A stretch of DNA of 64,000 nt from Poritiphilus sp965212595. Lineage in GTDB: Bacteria; Bacteroidota; Bacteroidia; Flavobacteriales; Flavobacteriaceae. Positions 8,791 through 16,283 of this stretch are shown here, in pieces. The notes beneath the pieces are model-generated. The model saw only the letters and a program-made list of their open reading frames with translations, had not been told where the DNA came from and made no database searches. The first letter of the stretch is position 1. Every line of letters begins with the position of its first letter. The position numbers were made by a program, and so were the translations under genes. The stretch covers positions 186,001 through 250,000 of the forward strand of contig CBDBVE010000024.1 in NCBI GenBank assembly GCA_965212595.1, in the 5' to 3' direction.

Positions 8791-9345
8791 TCAGTCTAGT
8801 TTTGTGGGGCCCTCAGAATTTACATGTATCAACCAGTGCTCGTTCTGAATAGACTTGTAAACCACCTCATAATCCAGCCCATTTGACAACAATTCATTAA
8901 TGCCCGTAGTAAGTAGCTCATAATCTTTTTCTGATCCCCTTACACCAAAAACCTGGTACTTGGTGTTAGCAGGAATAGCAATACCCCGATCTAGTGTGGA
9001 ATACGAAAAGTCCTTAATGCTGTCAAAACTAGGATGCAATACCTTCAACAATTGAAAAGCATCGTTATTATAGTCTTTTAGATTGTATTGCTTTCCTTTG
9101 TAATTTACAATGACAGACTCAATTATCGCAGGCCCTATTCCATGATTATCTAGTACAAACTCAAATTCATAGCGCTCAGAATTGTCAGTGGTGGAAAGAT
9201 CCACATAAGGTAAAATAGAAAGGTAGTTCTGCTTGCTCATCAAATTTGTTTGATAAACAAAAATGACAAGCGTTATAAAGCTTATGAAAATTGCTGAGAA
9301 GCTAATGACCTTCTCGGAATTCCATTTAATCTTTTTTCTTGGCAT
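8791..9345 (-). CDS. Hypothetical single-pass membrane protein
   Basis: I do not recognise a family. The 184-residue protein starts with a basic tip (MPRKKIKWN), has one transmembrane segment at about residues 13-33, and the rest is a predicted extracytoplasmic domain with alternating hydrophobic strands (EFVLDNHGIGPAIIESVIVNYKG), resembling the small beta domains found in stress or surface-anchored proteins of unknown role. It stands between the MATE gene and the cytochrome c maturation gene, both on the same strand, with 218- and 78-base gaps, so it may be a separate unit. Confidence 0.7.
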   Translation of the reverse strand: MPRKKIKWNSEKVISFSAIFISFITLVIFVYQTNLMSKQNYLSILPYVDLSTTDNSERYEFEFVLDNHGIGPAIIESVIVNYKGKQYNLKDYNNDAFQLLKVLHPSFDSIKDFSYSTLDRGIAIPANTKYQVFGVRGSEKDYELLTTGINELLSNGLDYEVVYKSIQNEHWLIHVNSEGPTKLD

Positions 9346-9423
9346 GACCGTGTTTTTATCGTGACTCAGCTGCCTTAAATTTAAGAAAATCTCTTAAAGT
9401 GCGTTAAGGTTTTTTAATCGCGG

Positions 9424-12400
9424 TTATCGCCTGTAGTTTACCCTATATCTCCAAAAACTAATCGTTCCGAGAATTAGTACACCAAGAACGGTGTACCATA
9501 CAAAAGTGGGGGTTATCACCTGAGAGCCGCTGGCATAACTGTGTAGCCCTACCAGGTAAAAGTTTACGCCAAAATAGGTCATCATTATACTCCCAAAAGC
9601 TATGATACTTAGAAAGTTGAATGTCCACCTGCTTCTAAGACCGGGCACCAGTCTGATGTGAATTACAAAGGCGTATACCATAATGGAAATAAGGGCCCAG
9701 GTTTCCTTGGGATCCCACCCCCAGTAGCGACCCCAGCTTTCGTTAGCCCATTGTCCTCCCAGAAAATTCCCAATGGTAAGCATAATGAGGCCTACGGTTA
9801 AGCTCAACTCATTGATTGTGGTAAGCTCCTTCAGGTTGATTTCCATCCTCTTTTTATTGTTCTTATTCGTGAGGATGATAAGCAGCAAGGATACAACTCC
9901 AAGGATCATTCCTACCGTAAGCGGACCGTAGCTTCCCACAATAACGGCCACATGTATCATTAACCAATAGCTATCCAGAACGGGAACAAGGTTCGCTATA
10001 GCCGGATCTACCCAGCTTTGGTGCGCAATCCACAAAAGCATAGAGGTAACAAAGGCCGAAGCAGCTATTGTCATTTCGCTTTTTTTACTAAAAAGCAAAC
10101 CCATACCCATAGTCGCCCAGGAGACATAAAGGATGCTTTCGTAAGCATCACTCCATGGAGCATGGCCAGAGATGTACCAGCGTGCTGCAAGTCCGGCCGT
10201 GTGCCAGATAAAAAATAGGAAAATAAGTCCTTTTAAAAAGAAAGTTCCGGCCTTCCAGATTTCCCTGTCCTTAAAAATCCTAAAAATCAGAATAAAGAAC
10301 ATCAGTACGCCAACCAGGGCGTAGTACTTGTAGAGTCGATTAAAAATATCAAGCCTGTTATAAATAACTTCGGCCTTTACTTTTTCAGCTTCCGGTAGCA
10401 CTTCACTTCCGTGATTCTTTTGATTTTGGTGAAAGGCCTCAAGGAGTTTTTCGGCCTCAGTATAATCTCCTGTAGTAATTGCCTGCCTTAGGGTAAGCAG
10501 ATAAAAAGGAACAGCATTCTTAATAAAGTTCGCATATAAGGAATCGGGGACTGCATGTTGGCCCGAACGATATTCTACCGCTGAGATCCACTTGTTATTT
10601 TCGTCATTTAAAAGAGGGAAAATCTTAATAATTTCTCCGCTTAAAGCCCTGTCTAAAAGGCTTAACCTAAAATAGGCATCTTTGAAATCTTGCTGAAATT
10701 TATTGGGATTGTTTGTAGAAAAAGCTTCCTGCAAAAATGGACCCAATTTATTCTGACCCTTTTCATCGAAAAAGTCCGTGGCTTTGATAAACCGCTGTCC
10801 ATCGGGCACTTCAATGATTTTCCTAATACTGTCGTTCTGTGCCTTTTTATCTAAGGCGATAAATTCTGTGTTATACCATAAGGCAGGATTGAGCATCATG
10901 GAGAGGAACACCTGGTCTGCATTCAAATTCTGGTAAGAGCCACTAAAGCTAAGCTTGCGTAAAAGTTCGGAAGAAAAGGTGTTGATGGGCTTCATACGTC
11001 CTCCATCATCCTGAATGACAAGTTGGCCAAAGAGGGCTGCATGTTCTTCCGAAACAACAGTGGTCTGCAAAAGCGAATCTATCTGTTCCTGGCTTGGACC
11101 AAGCTCATGGTCATGGCTGGCCTCTGAAGTTGCTTCCTGGCCATGAGTACTAAAAACCAATCCGAAGATAAGTACAGCGGTTAAATTGGCCTTTTGTTTT
11201 TTGAGTTGCTCAAGGCGCTCACCTAATTTTTTGAACCTAGTCTTTCCAAAGAACATAATACCCATTAAGCCAATATATAAGAGGAAGTAACCTATATAGG
11301 TAATCCAGGTCCCCCAGAAGTCGTGATTAACCGAAAGTACAGTCCCCTTTTCGTCTGGATCAAAGCTGGCCTGAAAAAAACGATATCCCTTGTGGTCTAA
11401 CACGTGGTTCATGTAGATATCATAATCAAAAGAACGCGCGTCCTCCACAGAAATTTTGCTCATAAAAGAGGCATAGCCTTTTTCCGTTCCAGGGTACTTT
11501 TCGGCAATAAAATCATTCAGTTTTATACCAAAGGGGAGCTCCTGCACTTTAGAACCATAGGACAATGAAAATTGCAAACCACCCACCTGAAACTTTTCAG
11601 AAAATTTTGATGACCCCTTCCCTCCTAATAGTCTTTTTTCCACAGTCTCGCCATTTGAGGTAACTGCTACCACCAGAGCGTCCTGATCTGCTTCGGTCAC
11701 CTCTTCTTCCGGTATTTTTACTATTCCGTAACTACCTCTTTCTATGGGTTTTGGAATAACAAACTGCATCCCACCAATGGTATATAATGATCTTAACTGC
11801 AGTGGTTGTATGCTGTCTTTTACAAGTGGGCCGCTAAACTGATCTGCCATACGGAGAAAACTCCCTTCGAAAGGAGAAGAAATATGATAGGTACTATCTG
11901 TTACGAACAGATTAATAGCTCCTTCGGTTTCCTGGTTAAGTGCAAAAAGGACATTGTGAATATTGGCTATTTTTCCGCTTTGAAGATAATGTTCATGGCG
12001 GTTACCATCTCCGGATTCCACGATTTTAAGGAATGCTTCACCATCTTCGTTCGGGATAAGTCCTTCTTTAGCTCCAGGGATAAAATCTACATAGGCTATC
12101 GTAAAATCCTGACCATTGAAATCTGACTTCCATGGCAGGTTTGTTTTACTGGCTTCTGCTGTGACCAGCAAATCATCTTCCAAAATTTTCCGCTTTGGTG
12201 TACCATCAATCTCTCCGTCTACATGGGCCGTCAGGTATGTTTTGTCTGAGTAGAATACTTTTTCCATTTCCCCTTCCCTGATCGGCATCATTCCTTCGTA
12301 ACCTATATAGCGGGTCACAAAGGCCCCAATAATTATCAATATCCAGGAAAGATGAAGTACAAGTACCGGCCACTTTTCCTTTCTTAGCAAGCGATATCTA

Positions 12401-12600
12401 AAAATATTACCGGTAAAGTTGATTACAAAGAACACCATGATGGCCTCAAACCATTTGGCATTGTAGATCCAAATTCTTGCCGTTTCTGTGCTGTACCAGC
12501 TTTCAATAAAAGTACCAAACGCCATGGCGGTTGCGAAGGCTATAAAAAGTATTGCCATCAGGCGAGTAGAAAAAAATAGCTTCTTTAGAATTTCTGTCAT
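9424..12600 (-). CDS. ccsA: Fused cytochrome c maturation protein (ResB/Ccs1 + CcsA)
   Basis: System II cytochrome c synthase in a single chain of 1058 residues: it exports haem and attaches it to apocytochromes c at the periplasmic face. The N half is ResB/Ccs1-like with several membrane segments; a long periplasmic part spans roughly residues 100-450. After a membrane segment and another extracytoplasmic stretch rich in acidic residues comes the CcsA part, with the tryptophan-rich haem-binding WWD motif WGRYWGWDPKETWAL at about residue 950-965. I place the start at the ATG at 12600 (MTEILKKLFF, first membrane helix follows); the extension to 12672 adds 24 residues without membrane character. 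Fusion of the two parts is common in Bacteroidota. Confidence 0.9.
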   Translation of the reverse strand: MTEILKKLFFSTRLMAILFIAFATAMAFGTFIESWYSTETARIWIYNAKWFEAIMVFFVINFTGNIFRYRLLRKEKWPVLVLHLSWILIIIGAFVTRYIGYEGMMPIREGEMEKVFYSDKTYLTAHVDGEIDGTPKRKILEDDLLVTAEASKTNLPWKSDFNGQDFTIAYVDFIPGAKEGLIPNEDGEAFLKIVESGDGNRHEHYLQSGKIANIHNVLFALNQETEGAINLFVTDSTYHISSPFEGSFLRMADQFSGPLVKDSIQPLQLRSLYTIGGMQFVIPKPIERGSYGIVKIPEEEVTEADQDALVVAVTSNGETVEKRLLGGKGSSKFSEKFQVGGLQFSLSYGSKVQELPFGIKLNDFIAEKYPGTEKGYASFMSKISVEDARSFDYDIYMNHVLDHKGYRFFQASFDPDEKGTVLSVNHDFWGTWITYIGYFLLYIGLMGIMFFGKTRFKKLGERLEQLKKQKANLTAVLIFGLVFSTHGQEATSEASHDHELGPSQEQIDSLLQTTVVSEEHAALFGQLVIQDDGGRMKPINTFSSELLRKLSFSGSYQNLNADQVFLSMMLNPALWYNTEFIALDKKAQNDSIRKIIEVPDGQRFIKATDFFDEKGQNKLGPFLQEAFSTNNPNKFQQDFKDAYFRLSLLDRALSGEIIKIFPLLNDENNKWISAVEYRSGQHAVPDSLYANFIKNAVPFYLLTLRQAITTGDYTEAEKLLEAFHQNQKNHGSEVLPEAEKVKAEVIYNRLDIFNRLYKYYALVGVLMFFILIFRIFKDREIWKAGTFFLKGLIFLFFIWHTAGLAARWYISGHAPWSDAYESILYVSWATMGMGLLFSKKSEMTIAASAFVTSMLLWIAHQSWVDPAIANLVPVLDSYWLMIHVAVIVGSYGPLTVGMILGVVSLLLIILTNKNNKKRMEINLKELTTINELSLTVGLIMLTIGNFLGGQWANESWGRYWGWDPKETWALISIMVYAFVIHIRLVPGLRSRWTFNFLSIIAFGSIMMTYFGVNFYLVGLHSYASGSQVITPTFVWYTVLGVLILGTISFWRYRVNYRR

Positions 12601-12761
12601 TTTAGGAGCCTTCGTTGCATTTTCAGTTTGCAAAAATACTGCATTCGCAGAGAATTTAATGCAAATTAACATCCCTTTTCACAAGAATGTTCTGTTGCAG
12701 CTTGACTATGACTCTAAAAAGGACAATCGTGGTATTCTTTTTATATCTGCTTACAGAATAA

Positions 12762-12769
12762 TATCTTTG
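12762..12769 (+). promoter_or_regulatory. -7 element before the His-rich lipoprotein gene
   Basis: TATCTTTG matches TAnnTTTG and lies 22 bases before the ATG at 12792. The matching -33 TTTG is not clear in the T-rich stretch upstream. Confidence 0.4.
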
Positions 12770-12791
12770 ACAGACAAAAAATTGATTGATT

Positions 12792-13184
12792 ATGAAAAAA
12801 GCAATGCAAATTGGTTGGAGACTGCTGGCCCTATTCCCCCTGATCACACTTTCTGTTTTATTAGGCTGTTCTAGCGGTGACGATGGTATATTGAATCCTG
12901 TTGGGGGCGGTCAACTATCTGACGCCGACTGTAGCTCTAATGGTACGGTAAGTACTATAGAAAATAATCACGGGCATGAATTGAATGTTACCCCGGCCGA
13001 TATTAAAGCTGGAGAATCAAAAATTTATGCGATCCAGGGAAGCGCGGACCATGCCCATGACGTAACGGTAACACCAAGCGACTTTGATTCGTTGGAGGAC
13101 GACTCGGCGATTGAGGTAAATTCTAGTACAGGAGGTACAGATGAGCATTCGCATCCCATCATAATTGCCTGTGCCCAGGGCTAG
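12792..13184 (+). CDS. Small histidine-rich lipoprotein
   Basis: 130-residue predicted lipoprotein: a membrane-spanning signal followed by the lipobox LLGC and SSGDDG. The mature part carries three H-x-H motifs in repeated contexts: NNHGHELNVTPADI, ADHAHDVTVTPSDF and DEHSHPIIIAC. The repeats look like related beta-strands, each bringing a pair of histidines, and two cysteines (in DADCSSN and near the C terminus) could form a disulfide. Metal binding is an inference from the motifs. The ATG at 12792 is used; an in-frame TTG at 12786 is less likely. It is divergent from the cytochrome c maturation gene; a functional link is possible but unproven. Confidence 0.75.
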   Translation: MKKAMQIGWRLLALFPLITLSVLLGCSSGDDGILNPVGGGQLSDADCSSNGTVSTIENNHGHELNVTPADIKAGESKIYAIQGSADHAHDVTVTPSDFDSLEDDSAIEVNSSTGGTDEHSHPIIIACAQG

Positions 13185-13219
13185 GTTAAGACCTAAAAAT
13201 ATATGCGTACTTTTAATCT

Positions 13220-13984
13220 ATGACCAGAATTGCGATAGTGGGTACCGGGAACCTGGCCAGGCATTTGTTTCAGGCATTTGAAAGCCAGAAAGATGTTAAA
13301 ATCGTTCAGGTTCTTGGAAGAAATCGCGAAGCACTGGCCTATTTTAAAAGCACTTCTAATGTCTCCTCTAATTTTAGCCAGGTTGCTGACGCTGATGTCT
13401 ATTTCATCGCGGTAAAGGACGATGCGGTTTCTCTGGTTTCGCAAAGTCTGCCTTTAAAGGAAAAACTGCTTGTACACTGCTCTGGAAGCCTGTCTATTGA
13501 AACGCTGTCATCAGACAATGCCAAAGGGGTATTTTATCCATTGCAAACGTTTTCTGCCGGCGTAAAAGCAGATTTTCAGGAAATTCCGATTTGCCTTGAA
13601 GCCAAGCAGGCATCAGACCTTCTATTGCTGCAAAAGCTGGCAACATCTATCAGCACAAAGGTTTTTGAGGTCTCTTCAAAACAGCGCAGATCTTTGCATC
13701 TCGCGGCTGTTTTTGTAAATAATTTCACCAATCATATGTACCATATCGGGAATGAAATCTGTAAGGAGAATGAACTCCCTTTTGAAGTGCTGCTCCCATT
13801 GATAAAAGAAACTTCGGGAAAGTTAGAAAGGCTTAGCCCATATGAAGCGCAGACAGGGCCGGCACGAAGACAAGACACCAACACCATAAAATTGCATCAA
13901 CAGGCGCTGAACAATCAAAATTATTCAGAAATTTACAGCTTGTTAAGTAAATCGATTCAAAACCTCTATGGAGACAAGCTATAA
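13220..13984 (+). CDS. Rossmann-like / DUF2520 domain protein
   Basis: 254 residues with an N-terminal NAD(P)-binding Rossmann motif (IAIVGTGNLARHLF, residues ~4-17) and a C-terminal helical DUF2520 domain (FVNNFTNHMYHIG...ETSGKLERLSPYEAQTGPARRQD). Members resemble F420/NADP oxidoreductases and pyrroline-5-carboxylate reductase-type enzymes; the reaction is not established. It is the first gene of a tight operon: the kdsC start lies 17 bases inside its end, and maf follows. This DUF2520-kdsC-maf order is a frequent arrangement in Flavobacteriaceae. Confidence 0.88.
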   Translation: MTRIAIVGTGNLARHLFQAFESQKDVKIVQVLGRNREALAYFKSTSNVSSNFSQVADADVYFIAVKDDAVSLVSQSLPLKEKLLVHCSGSLSIETLSSDNAKGVFYPLQTFSAGVKADFQEIPICLEAKQASDLLLLQKLATSISTKVFEVSSKQRRSLHLAAVFVNNFTNHMYHIGNEICKENELPFEVLLPLIKETSGKLERLSPYEAQTGPARRQDTNTIKLHQQALNNQNYSEIYSLLSKSIQNLYGDKL

Positions 13985-14495
13985 AGAACTATTAAAAGAT
14001 ATTACCACCTTTGTGTTTGATGTAGACGGTGTGTTTACAGACGGCTCGCTACTCATAACCACCTCGGGTGAAATGCTGCGAAAAATGAGTGTAAAAGATG
14101 GTTATGCGCTTAAGACTGCGCTACAAAAGGGTTATAATGTATGTATTATCACTGGGGGTACCAATGAGGGAGTTAGGAATAGATTGAAAGGACTGGGTGT
14201 AACCGACATTTATTTAGGAGCGCACCACAAGGAAGAACCTTTAGAGGAATATTTAGACATTTACAACATTAATGCAAAGAACGTTTTGTACATGGGAGAC
14301 GACCTACCAGACATTCCACCAATGAAGCGTGTTGCCCTGCCCAGTTGTCCTCAGAATGCGGTACAGGAAGTAAAAGCGGTAAGTAAATATGTTTCCCATA
14401 AGAATGGTGGTGAAGGCTGTGTCAGAGATGTCATCGAGCAAGTTTTAAAGGTTAGAGGTGATTGGTATGGTAACTACAGCGCAGCAAATGACTAG
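13968..14495 (+). CDS. kdsC: KdsC-type HAD phosphatase (3-deoxy-D-manno-octulosonate 8-phosphate phosphatase)
   Basis: HAD-superfamily phosphatase, 175 residues, the size of single-domain KdsC enzymes, which lack a cap and act as tetramers. The nucleophile and general acid are D18 and D20 in VFDVDGVFTDG; further HAD motifs are ITGGTNEGVRNR and YMGDDLPDIPPM. KdsC hydrolyses Kdo-8-phosphate to Kdo for lipopolysaccharide. It overlaps the upstream gene by 17 bases and ends 2 bases before maf, so the three genes are almost surely co-transcribed. The related sugar-phosphate specificity of the family cannot be excluded. Confidence 0.88.
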   Translation: METSYKELLKDITTFVFDVDGVFTDGSLLITTSGEMLRKMSVKDGYALKTALQKGYNVCIITGGTNEGVRNRLKGLGVTDIYLGAHHKEEPLEEYLDIYNINAKNVLYMGDDLPDIPPMKRVALPSCPQNAVQEVKAVSKYVSHKNGGEGCVRDVIEQVLKVRGDWYGNYSAAND

Positions 14496-14497
14496 TT

Positions 14498-15085
14498 ATG
14501 CTTAAAGAAAAGCTAAAAGATTACAAAATCATTTTAGCATCAGGCTCGCCACGGCGGCGTGATTTTTTTGACCAGCTGAAATTGGATTACGAACAACGCT
14601 TAAAGCCGGTCGAAGAAGATTATCCGCAAAACCTAAAAGGGGTAGAAATTCCAATTTTTTTATCAGAATTAAAGGCTTCCGCGTTCAAAGGCAGTCTAAA
14701 TCGAAATGAAATATTAGTAACCTCAGATACCATTGTTTGGTTTGAGGGAGCTTGCCTGGGAAAGCCTAAAGATGAAGCAGAAGCCTTTAAGATGCTAGAA
14801 ATGCTTTCCGGAGCCTGGCACGAAGTTATAACCGCCATAAGTTTTACCACAAGTAAGGGTCAGCAAAGTGTACACTGTACTACCAAAGTGCAATTTAAAA
14901 ACCTGACTAAGGAAGAAATTAGGTACTACCTTGAGGAGTTTAGCCCATTTGACAAGGCCGGGGCATACGGCATCCAGGACTGGATAGGCTTAATAGGGAT
15001 AGACAAAATTGAAGGCTCGTATTTTAACGTAATGGGCCTGCCTACTCATTTGCTTTACAAAACGTTAATGGCTATGGTTTCCTGA
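14498..15085 (+). CDS. maf: Maf-like nucleotide pyrophosphatase
   Basis: Maf/Ham1-fold protein of 195 residues, near the usual 190-200. Conserved motifs are visible: LASGSPRRRDFF at ~13-24, the SDTIV region with VWFEGACLGKP (aspartate and KP of the active site), and SGAWHEVITAI, FDKAGAYGIQD. Maf proteins hydrolyse non-canonical or pyrimidine nucleoside triphosphates (dTTP/UTP or modified forms) and have been linked to septum formation. Third gene of the DUF2520-kdsC-maf operon, 2 bases after kdsC. Confidence 0.92.
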   Translation: MLKEKLKDYKIILASGSPRRRDFFDQLKLDYEQRLKPVEEDYPQNLKGVEIPIFLSELKASAFKGSLNRNEILVTSDTIVWFEGACLGKPKDEAEAFKMLEMLSGAWHEVITAISFTTSKGQQSVHCTTKVQFKNLTKEEIRYYLEEFSPFDKAGAYGIQDWIGLIGIDKIEGSYFNVMGLPTHLLYKTLMAMVS

Positions 15086-15167
15086 GAAATGATGCCTAAT
15101 TTTATGCTATCCTAAAACGAGTGGTGTTTATCAAGCCATATTTAGGGCAACTAACAAATAGGCCGTT

Positions 15168-16124
15168 ATGGAAAAATTTCTCAGAATATCTTCAGTATCT
15201 TTTGCACTATTAATTTTTGCAATGATTTTTAGTTCTTGTCAGGAGCGAGAAAAGCAAGCTGATAAAGAAATGGCTTTGAACGAGCCATACGAAAACGCCG
15301 AGGCAAAGGAACCCAAAAAACCGCTTTCAGAAGATTTTAAAAAATATTGGTATGCCGGTGATGCGGAGATCACCTCGTATAAGTTAGAGCAAGCACGTTA
15401 CGGTGAATTAAGAGACGGTCATGCCGTATTGATTTATGTTACCGAACCCTTTTTATCAGATAAGCAGGTAAAAGCCGACCAAAATTCGGCCAGCAATATC
15501 CCGGTTCTTAAACTCAATGCTACCAAAAAATACCTAACTGGGATATACCCCTACTCTATTATGACCAGTTCGTTTTATCCTGTACATGACAATCAACACG
15601 CTTTAAAAGTTTCAAACTCGGTTCAGGAATGGTGCGGACATGTATATGCGCAATTAAACAACCGGGAGCAATTTGAAATTATGTCGCATTCCTACTTTGA
15701 AAGTGAGGCAGACCAGGAGGTAAGCGTTGCTAAGACGTTTCTGGAAAATGAGCTGTGGAACAAAATCAGGATCAACCCAAAAGAATTACCTACTGGTACC
15801 ATCGACGTCCTACCCTCTTTGGAATATATTAGAGTTGGGCATAAGACTATAAAAGCTTATTCTGCTGAAGCGATACTTACCGAGGCCAATGGCCTGAGTA
15901 CCTATGAAATAACCTATCCGGAGCTTCAGAGAACCTTAAGCATTGAGTTCAGCACGGCCTTTCCGCATACCATAGAAGCCTGGTCGGAAAGCTTTAAAAG
16001 CGGCTTTGGTTCAAATGCGAAAACCCTTGTTTCAAAGGCTACCAAACTCAAAGTGCTTAAAACTCCTTATTGGAGGCAAAATGGCAATAAAGATCTTTTC
16101 TTAAGAGACAGTCTCGGACTGTAA
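15168..16124 (+). CDS. Hypothetical lipoprotein
   Basis: 318 residues with a lipoprotein signal: hydrophobic stretch then lipobox FSSC with Cys at about residue 24. The mature part has no catalytic signature I recognise; it contains aromatic-rich strands (YPYSIMTSSFYPV, SVQEWCGHVYAQLNN) like those of flavobacterial conserved periplasmic proteins often found beside maf. It begins 82 bases after maf and could share its transcript or have its own promoter. Likely faces the periplasm or is anchored to a membrane; function unknown. Confidence 0.75.
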   Translation: MEKFLRISSVSFALLIFAMIFSSCQEREKQADKEMALNEPYENAEAKEPKKPLSEDFKKYWYAGDAEITSYKLEQARYGELRDGHAVLIYVTEPFLSDKQVKADQNSASNIPVLKLNATKKYLTGIYPYSIMTSSFYPVHDNQHALKVSNSVQEWCGHVYAQLNNREQFEIMSHSYFESEADQEVSVAKTFLENELWNKIRINPKELPTGTIDVLPSLEYIRVGHKTIKAYSAEAILTEANGLSTYEITYPELQRTLSIEFSTAFPHTIEAWSESFKSGFGSNAKTLVSKATKLKVLKTPYWRQNGNKDLFLRDSLGL

Positions 16125-16283
16125 AAAATAATTTCCGATTAGTGTAACAAAGGATTTCAACGGCTGATTAGCGGTATGAAAGCATTGCCTTAGGGGAAGG
16201 GCTTTGGCATGTTAAAGAAACTGTAAAAATGCTTTATGAGCCCTCAAACTTTCTATCTTTGAGAGCAACTAAACATCCATACT

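Noticed and set aside
12488..12874. 128-codon plus frame across the divergent promoter region
   Set aside because: It overlaps the N-terminal coding part of the cytochrome c maturation gene and the His-rich lipoprotein in other frames; no family character.
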